This document shows positions 1 through 9,432 of a DNA stretch of 64,000 nt, piece by piece. The DNA is from Calliopum simillimum. Its lineage: Eukaryota > Arthropoda > Insecta > Diptera > Lauxaniidae. The stretch lies in the NCBI GenBank assembly GCA_951812925.1, contig OX638369.1:66292228-66356227 (forward strand). Direction: 5' to 3'. The notes beneath the pieces are model-generated. The model had not been told where the DNA came from. It saw only the letters and a list, made by a program, of their open reading frames with translations, and made no database searches. The position numbers and the translations under genes were made by a program. Numbering within the stretch: the first letter of the stretch is position 1; every line of letters begins with the position of its first letter.

Positions 1-70
1 CACTGGCAACGCTTGAAAACTGACCGTAACTTTTCTGTCAAAGTACAAAAGAGGAGAAAACTGACCGTAA

Positions 71-577
71 AGCAGGGCATACATTAGTGATTTGTTCGTC
101 TGATTTGTTGGGCAGCGCTTCGCCATACACTACCAACATGTTTATAAACTTCATTCTGTCAGTGGTTTTCGAAGTGAAAAGATGTCGGATGAACATTTAG
201 AAGACGCTTTAGCATATTTAGTAATATGCATTTGCGCACAGAAAAAAAAAGAAAAAGAAACGAAACCGGAATTTTTAATTCCCGCTATGAAATTTTCAAT
301 AAATATTTTACTTTGCGACGACATATATGTTCACTGCTAGAAATTTTGACGAAAATGACAAAATGTTGTCGTACAACGCCATACACTACGCACTTGTTGG
401 TAAACTACGTACATGTTCATAAACTTCGCCATACTTTACCAACATGTTGGGCAGCATGTTCACGGTTTACAAAATATTTCGTATACCGACAACATGTTGG
501 CGAACATGCCCATACACTGCTGATTTTACCCCAACACCAACAAATCAGACGAACAAATCACTAATGTATGCCCTGCT
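71..577. mobile_element. TIR MITE, copy 1, TAA target duplication
   Basis: The ends are inverted: AGCAGGGCATACATTAGTGA at the left and its complement at 558-577, with pairing continuing for about 40 bp. TAA flanks both ends (68-70 and 578-580), and the uninterrupted minisatellite unit reads GACCGTAACTTTTC, the expected empty site with one TAA. A 3-bp TWA duplication is typical of PIF/Harbinger elements; the family is otherwise unassigned. The interior has several copies of CCAACATGTT and of CGCCATACACTAC. It encodes no transposase; the 112-residue open frame inside is a chance frame. Confidence 0.8.
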
Positions 578-621
578 TAACTTTTCTGTCAAAGTACAAA
601 AGAGGAGAAAACTGACCGTAA

Positions 622-1109
622 AGCAGGGCATACATCAGTGATTTGTTCGTCTGATTTGTTGGGCAGCGCTTCGCCGTACACTACCAACATGTTTATAAAC
701 TTCATTCTGTCAGTGGTTTTCGAAGTGAAAAGATGTCGGATGAACATTTAGAAGACGCTTTAGCATATTTAGTAATATGCATTTGCGCACAGAAAAAAAA
801 AAAAGAAAAAGAAACGAACCTGGAATTTTTAATTCCCGCTATGAAATTTTCAATAAATATTTTACTTTGCGACGACATATATGTTCACTGCTAGAAATTT
901 TGACGAAAATGACAAAATGTCGTACAACGCCATACACTACGCACTTATTGGTAAACTTCGCCATACATTACCAACATGTTGGGCAGCATGTTCACGGTTT
1001 ACAAAATATTTCGTAAACCGACAACATGTTGGCGAACATGCCCATACACTGCTGATTTTACCCCAACACCAACAAATCAGACGAACAAATCACTAATGTA
1101 TGCCCTGCT
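622..1109. mobile_element. TIR MITE, copy 2, TAA target duplication
   Basis: Nearly identical to the copy at 71-577, with the same ends, the same TAA duplication (619-621 and 1110-1112) and the same phase inside the minisatellite unit. It differs by small changes and by a short internal deletion of about 20 bp in the region that reads GGTAAACTACGTACATGTTC in copy 1. The same-phase insertion suggests duplication together with the host repeat and not two independent insertions. Confidence 0.8.
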
Positions 1110-1388
1110 TAACTTTTCTGTCAAAGTACAAAAGAGGAGAAAACTGACCGTAACTTTGCTGTCAAAACACAAAAGAGGAGAAATCTTACCGTAACTTTTC
1201 TGTCAAAGTACAAAAGAGGAGAAAACTGACCGTAACTTTTCTGTCAAAACACAAAAGAGGAGAAAACTGACCGTAACTTTGCTGTCAAAACACAAAGAGG
1301 AGAAATCTTACCGTAACTTTTCTGTCAAAGTACAAAAGAGGAGAAAACTGACCGTAACTTTGCTGTCAAAACACAAAAGAGGAGAAAT

Positions 1389-2079
1389 CGGAAATTAAAT
1401 ATGGACGCCAATTGTATTGGGCCAAAAAGTTGAGTTATTTTATCGAAACGATTTTAAAGCAGTTGTTCATATAAAGAACATTTAAAATTTGTAGCCGTGC
1501 TTTGATTAACGAAAATATCGTGGTGAAAAAATGCTATTATTTGCTAATTTTATCCTAAAAAATACAATTCTTTGTTCAACTTATTACTGCTTGAATCGCA
1601 TGTTGGTGTTCGTTGGCCAATGTTTTGAATAAGAATCTGTTTATAGCTTGCCAGTGAATGAAAGCATAATAATATTTAAATATAGGACAAAATGAAATAG
1701 AAGTGTATAAAAGGAATCAATGTGAACGATGGAAACTCAGAAGATTTTGATTGTATTCGATACATAACGTAAGTCCGTTTCTTTTAAGCATGAAAAAAAA
1801 AAAAACATTTTTCGAATCAAGCTTAAGCTGTAACAGCCTTTGTCCAGGAATTGATTGCAAAAATAACAACATCAAAACGTCTTCCTCGGACTTGTGGGAA
1901 TATAGCTATCTGAAGGGTGGGGATATAGGTTTTAAAAAAACCGGTTGGGCCACATTTTTTTTTCAAAGTACCTCAGATTTAGAACTTTGTACAGAAATTT
2001 TTAAGTTTTTTAAAAAAAATTTCGGATTAAGTACAGTTTAGCTCTTATGTGCTTTTGAAATCTAAAAATAAATATGGAA
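1389..2079. other. unassigned AT-rich stretch
   Basis: No motif or repeat partner recognised. A 96-codon open frame at 1751-2041 has low-complexity lysine and phenylalanine runs from A and T tracts, and no recognisable domain. Confidence 0.5.
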
Positions 2080-2640
2080 TCAAAAAGTGTCGCTCGGATC
2101 TGGTTTCGGAGGTATAGCCATCGGAAGTTGCGGAAGTAGCTTTTCTAAAAATCATTATAAGTCAGAAACGCGTGTATTGATTTCCAAAATTTAAAACTCC
2201 CAAAATAGCTTTTATGAAAACCGGTTTAAGTTTGGTGTCCCTGGATGGATTTTATTAAGAGTCTGTCTATTCGGGGGGACTCGCGTACGCGAAAGCATTT
2301 TTTAGCGTGCGCTGCAACACTAAATTAATCATATGTAATCAAGCTCCACGGGGGAAAGAACTTCACTGTATTTCGCGTACGCAAGTTTTCCGAAAGCTTT
2401 TTACGCGTACGCTAGTCCCCCCCCGAATAGCCAGTCCCTTTTATTAATATTGGTTTCATATGAAAGGTATTTTAACTACAAAGTCGTACAAAAGTTTTAA
2501 ATTACTATCTACCATCAAAGTCAAGTCAAGTCAAGTAAAAAAAAAAAAAAATTCAGAAGTCTTAAATCCGAGTCATGGTTTTCGAGATATGGGGAATTTT
2601 AAAAAAATTTTAAGACACCACTAGCAACTAAAGCTTTTAA
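2080..2640 (+). repeat. interspersed noncoding repeat related to 47.1-47.7 kb and 50.6-51.0 kb
   Basis: Sequence such as CGGATCTGGTTTCGGAG, TATAGCCATCGGAAG and CATATGAAAGGTATTTTA recurs at 47150-47650 (same strand) and at 50660-50900 (opposite strand). It is interrupted by the TIR element at 2259-2438. Noncoding; no element ends identified. Confidence 0.7.
2259..2438. mobile_element. 180-bp TIR MITE with 9-bp target duplication
   Basis: Inverted ends of about 35 bp (GAGTCTGTCTATTCGGGG at left; the complement of GGGACTGGCTATTCGGGG at right), followed by GCGTACGC-rich arms. The 9-bp TTTTATTAA is repeated directly at 2250-2258 and 2439-2447. The paralogous repeat near 50765 lacks the insertion and reads as a single site. 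A 9-bp duplication suits Mutator-like elements; the repeat of one T would also allow an 8-bp (hAT) reading. Confidence 0.8.
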
Positions 2641-3205
2641 TAAGGCCAAAAGGGGTTCCAATGGAACGTTACCGAACATCTGGAAGATCTCGACTACGCT
2701 GACGACATTTGCCTCTTATCGTCCAAACATTCAGATATGCAAAGCACACGTATTTAGGCAGCATTATCTCCATGGATGGTGGAGCAGAAGAGGATATCAA
2801 CTCAAGAATAGCAAAAGCAAAAGTCGCGTTTGCTCAACTGAACAAAATATGGTCTTCATCCGTTATATCCACTAAAACGAGAGTGCGCATTTTTGATTCG
2901 AATGTGAAATCGGTTTTGTCATATGGGTGCGAAACATGGCTTGTTACTGAACAACTAACGAACAAGCTGCAATTATTCGTCAAAAAATGCTTAAGGCGTA
3001 TACTAAAGATTTGGTGGCCTCGCACTATATGAAATGGCTATAGCGAACGAGGTCAAGCTGCGCAAATGGGGATGGATTGGTCACACTCTCCGGAAACCAC
3101 ACAGCGAAGTTTGACGCCAGGCTCTTGAGTGGAATCCACAAGGCAGTAGAGGACGTGGCAGACCCAAAACCAACTGGAAAAGGTCGCTGGAAAAGGAAAT
3201 CTAAG
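2630..3205 (+). pseudogene. LINE reverse transcriptase C-terminal fragment
   Basis: The frame at 2680-2720 encodes LDYADDICLLS, containing the YADD polymerase motif at 2695-2706. A deletion of about 40 codons and a frame change follow, compared with the copy at 16.3-17.2 kb. Then 2735-3026 encodes YLGSIISMDGGAEEDI, RIFDSNVKSVLSYGCETW and FVKKCLRRILKIWWP, the thumb region typical of RTE/BovB-like insect and worm LINEs. After a stop near 3030 another frame continues with KWGWIGHTLRKP and NPQGSRGRGRPKTNWKR, the usual C-terminal tail. The 5' end of the element is missing and several frameshifts make it non-functional. The clade is a judgement from memory of the family. Confidence 0.88.
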
Positions 3206-3342
3206 AATACACCAATATGAAACTTTTTAGCTCCTGGGAGCATGGTTTATTTACATTTTTGAATTTGAGTTCTGGAGTCTATTGCTGAAGTCGAAAATCA
3301 AAGTTTGATTTCAAAGTGTACGGCTGCGCGTCACCAACGGAA

Positions 3343-3465
3343 ATTATTGTAAAAAAAAAAAAATGTTTTTTGTCTCCGATTTTGTTCAAATTTGGCAATA
3401 TGGTAGATTCGGTGTGCAAGAACAATAATCCGGAAGGATTTGGTTCTAGTAGGGTAAGCTGGGGT
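3343..3465 (+). repeat. repeat with inverted partner at 6885-6965
   Basis: TGTCTCCGATTTTGTTCAAA through GGATTTGGTTCTAGTA is the near complement of sequence at 6885-6965. Noncoding. Followed by GGGGTACATTTGACACCGGG, which resembles the GGGGCACATTTGAC motif of the duplication at 3780-4326. Confidence 0.65.
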
Positions 3466-3779
3466 ACATTTGACACCGGGGAAATTTTCGGTGTGAAAAC
3501 GCCTTTCGAACCAAAAAACTCAATTGCAGAAACATAACTAATTAGAGTGGAAGCAACGTAATGAACTTTGGTAGATCTCTTTCAACTCCTCCGGCGTTAA
3601 TACGTTTTATTAACTTTTTGTGTTTTTTTTTTTGTAATTTTCGGCATCTTGTTCGTAAGGGTTTTGCAAATAAAATTGTATTGTTTTTTAAAAGTAAGTA
3701 TGAAAATTTGGTAGCACTTACCTTTATAATTAATAGCATAAAAGTGTTTTTTATCAAGGTCAAATAGTTTAAATTTTAA

Positions 3780-4326
3780 AATATTTTTAATTCTTCAAGA
3801 GATTTTGGGGCACATTTGACTTTTGTCGAAGGGTCACATTTGACGTTCGTCCAGACATATGTGTTTGTGTATTTTATAAGATTTTCTAGTTTTATCTTTT
3901 TAAAATATGGCATGCCACTACAAAATGAAGACGAACAGAAGCGAAGGCGATGAAAAAAGTTAAATACGCTAATCCTAAAATCGGAAACCAACGAGAAACC
4001 TCGACTTCCGCGACAGAATCCATTTCATTTGATTTGATATATTTTGCGACCTTTTATTTTTAATTCTTCAAGAGATTTTGGGGCACATTTGACTTTTGTC
4101 GAAGGGTCACATTTGACGTTCGTCCAGACATATGTGTTTGTGTATTTTATAAGATTTTCTAGTTTTATCTTTTTAAAATATGGCATGCCACTACAAAATG
4201 AAGACGAACAGAAGCGAAGGCGATGAAAAAAGTTAAATACGCTAATCCTAAAATCGGAAACCAACGAGAAACCTCGACTTCCGCGACAGAATCCATTTCA
4301 TTTGATTTGATATATTTTGCGACCTT
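3780..4326. repeat. 273-bp tandem duplication, two apparently identical copies
   Basis: Positions 3786-4053 repeat at 4059-4326 with an offset of 273 bp and no difference that I could see. Each copy carries GGGGCACATTTGAC and GGGTCACATTTGACG. Two identical 70-residue minus-strand frames arise from it, but no domain is recognised. Either a very recent duplication or an assembly artefact. Confidence 0.9.
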
Positions 4327-4905
4327 TGTTTTATCTACAATACAAGATTTCTGAATAGGTGCTTTCCATAACCTCTTCCACTTATTTTAATTTGAAAATC
4401 TGGATGGATGAATTCCCGAAGTAAACATATTGGCATCAAAGTTCATCATGTATGCGAAGTTTTTAATAATAATCAAATTGATTTGAAATACGTCCCATCA
4501 AGTGAAAGCGCTGCAGATATCTTGACGATAGTGTTACTCAAAATCCAGACCAAAGAAATTTCCACCAAACTGGGTCTTATCTAATTTAACAATTTATGTT
4601 GATGTTTTCATTAAGGGTATTGTTGGAAATTGTACTTTCCCAATAAAACTTTTGAATAAATTTGTAGCCTCTTATACGATAATTGATTACCTAACGCATT
4701 ACTTGAATGTTAAAACATTTTAAATATTACATATAATACGATAAATAATGAAATACTTTTTCAATTACTTGTAATGCAATGGGTAACGTGAGAACATAAA
4801 TCATTTCGAAAGTTTTTACTTAAGATTTTTTGATTTTTAAGTCATGCTGACTTTAATATTCGTTTATATTTCAAAAGAAATAAATAGTAAAAAGATAATA
4901 TTTCA
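4327..4905. other. unassigned AT-rich stretch
   Basis: No coding frame, repeat partner or structural RNA recognised. Confidence 0.5.
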
Positions 4906-5497
4906 GATAATGTTTCCCCTGATGAACTTTTAACCCAAAACAGAATCCTATATATCTATAACATCCTACTACATTGATTCAGTGCTTATGTAACGCAAAA
5001 GTAACCCAGAAAGTAATCGATACAAATAATTTTTTCGATTACCCGATCGATTACATGTAAGCGACGGGATTCCCAGTAAAATCTTCGTTTACATGTAATC
5101 GGTTGAGTAATCTAAAAAATTGTTTGCATCGATTGCTTTCTGGGTTACATAAGGCATTATTGTAACACATGCATGTCATTGGGCGTAATCGATGACCCTA
5201 ATAAAACAATCGCTTACATGTAATCGATCAAGCAATCGAAAAAATTATTTGTATCGATTACTTTTTGGGCCACAAAGGCATTATTTTAGCATATATATAT
5301 TTCATTGGGCAGAATTGATTACCCCAACTAAACATTCGCTTCCATGTCATCGATCGAGTAATCTTAAAAATTATTTTTATCGATTACTTCCTGGGTTACT
5401 TTTGCGTTATATAAGTACTAAATCAATGTAGTAGGACGTTATAGATATATTCTGGGGTCTATTTGGGCCAAAAGTTCATCAGAGGAAACGTTATCGG
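4906..5497. mobile_element. foldback-type TIR element with internal CGATTAC motifs
   Basis: Outer ends GATAATGTTTCCCCTGATGA and the complement near 5475-5495 (CATCAGAGGAAACGTTATC) are inverted, and similarity continues inward for over 100 bp through TATAACATCCTACTACATTG and GTTACTTTTGCGTTA. The interior is a run of alternating-orientation modules of about 80 bp, each containing ATCGATTAC and TTACATGTAATCG. No transposase. No clear target duplication was found. Confidence 0.75.
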
Positions 5498-5517
5498 AAA
5501 AATTATCCCTTTGTGTG

Positions 5518-5700
5518 GGCTGCTATATATATTTCTGGCCTGGGCAACGCTAATGTCAATAGCTAAAATCTGGCAACACCATAATAAAGTTTGACATTTT
5601 TTAGCATAAACGTACTCAGAACGTTTGGACGTACGACCATCATTTGTGTTGTTTACAGTGATTTGAAAAAATCAATTTGGCAAAAAAATGGAATTAACTC
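5518..5700 (+). mobile_element. half of a palindromic element (full copy at 55581-55919)
   Basis: GGCTGCTATATATATTTCTG through AATGGAATTAACTC matches the left half of the palindromic element at 55.6 kb at high identity, ending close to that element's centre. The second half is absent. Confidence 0.8.
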
Positions 5701-6250
5701 AATAAAGCAGGATAAGAGATAGAATACCTTAAAAGTCACTATATTTATCATATGTACACCGCCATCTATTGAATGAATTTCAAAAGTTTAATACCATCAA
5801 ATCGTCATTTTAGTAATATGGAAAAGAAAAACTTTATTAGAACCAAAATCGGCTCAATACTACAGGATCTACATGTCCTCAAATATTTGACTTATCTGCA
5901 GCGCCCTCTATTGACAGTTTTTTTAAACGAGTCTATATATGTTTTGATTGTCTGAATAATTTGAATTTCCAAAATCGGACCAGTAGCTTCAGAGTTATTA
6001 ACTTTGACCAGGTTTTAAACTCAGATACCCCTATGTGCGCCCGCGGCAGGCAAAACTCTTTGTTTATTCAAGAGGAAGGCAAAAATTCCCAAAAAATTTC
6101 ACACGTATTTGTTGAACGATTCTAAGCATTTAATGCCTTGTAAATTTTTTTTAATCCCCACTTCGTTAATGGGGATTATGTCCGAAAGTTTTTCGGTCAT
6201 AATCTCCATTTTGATGTTGGGGGTTATTTCCGACAAATTTAATTAAGATT
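5701..6250. other. unassigned stretch
   Basis: Contains a short inverted motif around 6150-6230 (AATCCCCACTTCGTTAATGG and GGTCATAATCTCCATTTTG). No coding sequence recognised. Confidence 0.45.
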
Positions 6251-6254
6251 GAAC

Positions 6255-6409
6255 AAAATTTTTGCCGAAGGCCGCCGCGAAGCCGGTGTTGTATTTTTGG
6301 GAGTTTTAAATCCTGAGCTGCAGCCGCAGGCCGCCCTACTCTTATGTAAAATTACTGTGGCTAGCAAACTAGTTGTTGGATATATTATAGTGATCCGCGG
6401 CGGCCTTCT
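6255..6409. repeat. GC-rich island, rotated copy of repeat at 50.25-50.41 kb
   Basis: In an AT-rich window this stretch has GCCGAAGGCCGCCGCGAAGC, CCGCAGGCCGCC and GATCCGCGGCGGCC. The same blocks occur at 50255-50405, but here the block TAGCAAACTAGTTGTTGGAT comes after the block ACTCTTATGTAAAATTACTG, while at 50.3 kb it comes first. That circular permutation suggests a tandemly repeated or circular source. Confidence 0.7.
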
Positions 6410-6675
6410 GTGCCCCAAATGCGACAATTTTGCTTGTTTACATACCCGCCAAGATCAAAATGAGCTTCATCTGAAAAGATGATTTTTTTGGCAAAATCAG
6501 TGTCTTCTGCAAGTCGATCGCAGGCCCACTTAGCGAAGCGTTGTTCAAGCGTATACACAACTATATTCGTTCAGCGGAAGGATAAAACTAATTATCTGTC
6601 AAATCAGACATGAGCTAAATGTTACCATTCACGAAATAAGCACTAGTTGAAAAAAACGTTAGATGGCGGACCCTG
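6410..6675 (-). mobile_element. 5' fragment of the DD41D mariner family
   Basis: Complement of 9433-9679: ends at the same TIR (complement CAGGGTCCGCCATCTAACG, TA at 6676-6677) and runs into the coding part as far as the IWGTE region. It shares the same junction between the 5' leader and the codons for RFAKWACDRL, so both copies descend from one internally deleted ancestor lacking the N-terminal DNA-binding domain. It retains 11 bp (GAACAACGCTT) that are missing at 9.57 kb. Confidence 0.85.
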
Positions 6676-6985
6676 TATTTTTAAGTTTAAAAAATTTTGG
6701 TGGAAAAAATTTTTTTCACCAAGTAATATTTTTTTATCAAAAGAACACTTAAAAAGGAATAGGACTTACATATATCAATTTACAAACTTTGGTGTAGGCG
6801 ATAAATTTTTGGAAAAAAAAAATCATGAAAATGACTAAAAACGCCAAATTCAACACCCTGTATCTTAACAACGAATGGTACTAGAACCAAATCCTCCCGG
6901 ATTATTGTTCTTGCACACCTGATCTACCATATTGGCAAATTTGAACGAAATCGGAGACAAAAAAATTTCGCGTGTTTTGCTTCAT
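6676..6985. other. AT-rich stretch with inverted partner of 3.4 kb repeat
   Basis: 6885-6965 is the complement of the repeat at 3343-3465. A CACCCTGTATCTTA motif lies just before it. No coding sequence recognised. Confidence 0.5.
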
Positions 6986-7371
6986 ATCCTGTGGACTTTT
7001 GACAAAACAACCTAACTCGAAAAGGCAATTTTTCAGGAGAGCCTAAAAACTGATTAACTACTTTTCAACAATGTGGCTCAATTTCGTTGATGCAGCGATG
7101 AATCTCCTCTTTCCATACATTTTTACTAATCTTAAAGTGTCATCTGTCAAATTATTTTGTTCTTTTGGTTCATAACACTTCACCGCACGAATGGCGCTAA
7201 GGTCAAATCTTGCGTGAACTATGGGACATCCTTATATCTCTGGAACAAGAAATCATAAAGACATGGCGATTATTCCAATAAAAGCGTATTTAAATTTTAT
7301 ATTTAGGGCTAAAATCCTGGAGAATTGTCTTATCTCGACTTAGGTTGTTTTGTCAAAAGTCCACAGATATA
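6986..7371. mobile_element. small TIR element, 32-bp inverted ends
   Basis: CTGTGGACTTTTGACAAAAC plus AACCTAACTCGA at 6989-7020 is the inverted partner of 7335-7366. ATAT lies close to both ends, so the target duplication could be ATAT or TA. It abuts and truncates the LINE RT relic that starts at about 7355 on the minus strand. Confidence 0.6.
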
Positions 7372-8250
7372 TTGAGGAACCCTATTTTCTTTGAGATTTT
7401 TTTTCGCCACGTATGTCATATGACTATGAAAGTTCAGTTTACAATCGAGTACAACACCCAAATATTTAATTTCATTCACTTGTTCTATGGGTTTTCCATC
7501 TATCATTAAAGTAACTATGACATTACTATCCACCATACATTTAGTTTTATTAACATTTATTTTTAATTTGTTAAGTTTAAGTCATACACATAGATTGTTT
7601 GAATCTTCTTTTAGACATTCAATGAGTTTACTCAAGTTTTTACCACTTATATAAACAATAGGACATCATCCCCAAACAAGGATATTTTGCACTTTTTTAA
7701 TACTTTACAGATATCGTTTATATATAACAGGAACTGTAAGGGACCTAGAATGGTTCCTTGTGGGACACCGAAACATGTTTTAATTGCACTCGACGTTACA
7801 TTATTTATATTTGTCACTTGTATTCTTTCTGTTAAGTACGATCTGAACCATTCCAGCTCAGAGCCCATAATACCATATTTTGATAATTTGCTGAGAAGTA
7901 TATCTCGATCAATAGTTGCTCTTTGAAAGTCTAAAAATAGTGTTATTATTTTATTGCCACCATGTCTTTGTTCTACAAGAGTTTTTATCAGCCAATTTAA
8001 ATACGTTTCACATGAGTGATCATGTAGAAAGCCTGACTGGTTTTCTATTAAAATTTTATTATCACACACGAATTTATAAAATTGTTCGTACTCGCACTTT
8101 TCTACAATTTTCTCTAGTAATGGCATCATATTTATGGGTCTAAGTTTTCCACAGTCATTTGTACCAGCTTTTTTAGGTGTCGGAATAACGGTAGATTTCT
8201 TTAAGTTTCTTGGAAACTCACAGCACCGGAAAGACTCATTAACAGGTCTT
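7355..8250 (-). pseudogene. Jockey/CR1-like LINE reverse transcriptase, decayed
   Basis: Reading leftward on the minus strand: the RT start region STVIPTPKKAGTND and LRPINMMPLLEKIVEK (8250-8080), QSGFLHDHSCETYL, a fingers/palm stretch with LFLDFQRA (expected DFSKAFD), WFRSYLTERIQV, the RT motif GVPQGTILGPLQFLLYIND (around 7770-7720), FGDDVLLF in place of FADDT, then KLNKLKINVNKTKC and IKYLGVVLDCKLNFHSH. The order matches Jockey/CR1-type RT. Stops, a changed F-x-DD motif and a broken tail show that it is dead. Its upstream part probably lies at 9121-9420 and 10338-10600, displaced by insertions. Confidence 0.9.
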
Positions 8251-9120
8251 GGACTTTGATGCCCTTAAAAACATCGAAAAATTACCGAAAAAAAAGACAA
8301 TATGCCCTTGAAAACCCTAAACAAATTAACTATAAAAATTAAAAAATGCCCTGAAAAAAATAAAATCAGTGCATATTTTTAGTCTTTTTTGATAAAAAAA
8401 TTTATTAATTTGCGTTCCAATAAATTACAACGTAAATTTTAAAACTTTCAAATTTACACGACTCTCAGTTAAAATGTTGCTGTACAGTGTACATCGATAA
8501 ACCTTTTTTCTTCTTTTGCACTGACGAGATGGGCATATTTAAAAGAAAGAATTTGATTTTAGTTGGCTATTTTCAAAAATGTTGCCACTTTATAATTAAG
8601 CAATATGACACAAACTTATATATCCAGAATTTTTATCTAGCACGTAAATAAATTTTCTAAAAACATTCCTACCAGCATTAACGCGTTAAGCTTTTCTTTT
8701 ATACTTTTAATCAAAGCAATTCCATTATCCAAAGATAATGATGTTGACTACAAAGGTTCTATACTTTGTGGTATGGATTAAGAACTAGTTTTGATGTACG
8801 CTAATCGACCCTTTATTTTATCTCTGGAAAAATTTTGTTGAGCCTCTCCAACAGCTACGACTTTTTTTACTGTTTCGAGAAACAAAGATGCAACGCTTTT
8901 CAATTCAAAACTTATTGTAAAAAAGTGACAAAAATATAAAAATCCACTAAAATGCTTCAAAAAATAGCGTAAATTATGAAAAATGACCTAAAAACTAAAA
9001 ATAAACATAAAAAACCACAAAAATGCCTCAAAAGAATGCCGTATACTATGGAAAATGACATAAAAACCAAAAATGGTAAATAAAGGGAGGAAAAAAAACA
9101 TGCCATAAAAACTTTTAGCT
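8251..9120. other. AT-rich insertion between LINE segments
   Basis: Separates two parts of the minus-strand LINE. It holds several variants of AATGCC..(T)AAAAAC and ATGACATAAAAACC near both ends in opposite senses, which hints at a DNA element, but I could not define its termini. Confidence 0.4.
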
Positions 9121-9420
9121 TTGAAACGTAGGGTTCATGAACGGTGTTTCTGTGTTATCAGAATACGTCTATGTAAGAGCAGAAAAAGATGACATTTCAT
9201 CGAAATCCGAGCCCTGCTCATTAACTATTCGTAGTATTATTGGACCAATTATATCAAAACAATCCTGTATGATGTCAATCTATACATTAAAAGCTTTTTT
9301 TGAATTTGAAGGTATTGAGTTACTATAGTATTGCATTAAACTGTCTTCTAACGTCAAGGCTAACAGATTGAAGTCTGTATTACAATTTATATTGCCACAC
9401 ATTTCATTAAGAAATTCTGA
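9121..9420 (-). pseudogene. linker region of decayed LINE (part 2)
   Basis: The minus strand has a mostly open frame (two stops in about 100 codons) reading KKKSEFLNEMCGNIN, LTLEDSLMQYYSN and DCFDIIGPIILRIVNE. When the mariner at 9433-10335 and one TA are removed, this frame joins an open frame from 10338-10390. I infer that it is the endonuclease-RT linker of the same LINE whose RT lies at 7.4-8.25 kb, but no conserved motif proves that. Confidence 0.45.
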
Positions 9421-9432
9421 TTTTTTTTTATA

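Larger units (their letters stand above)
1..1388. repeat. 41-bp minisatellite array interrupted by two MITE copies
   Basis: A 41-bp unit (core TTTCTGTCAAAGTACAAAAG followed by AGGAGAAAACTGACCGT) is seen at the start, once between the two MITE copies (578-621), and about seven times in tandem from 1110 to 1388. Units alternate between two subtypes (CAAAGTACAAAAG and CAAAACACAAAAG), so the array also has a higher-order two-unit period. The unit contains no open frame of note. The MITEs sit in the same phase of the unit in both places. Confidence 0.9.

Noticed and set aside
226..564. 112-residue open frame in the MITE, with a shifted sister at 777-1016
   Set aside because: It lies wholly inside a TIR element, its repeats (HTLPTCWAACS) come from the internal CCAACATGTT repeats, and there is no domain.
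6140..6240. Possible structured RNA from the GGGGATTATGTCCG-type inverted motif
   Set aside because: Short imperfect inverted repeat without covariation evidence or a known family.
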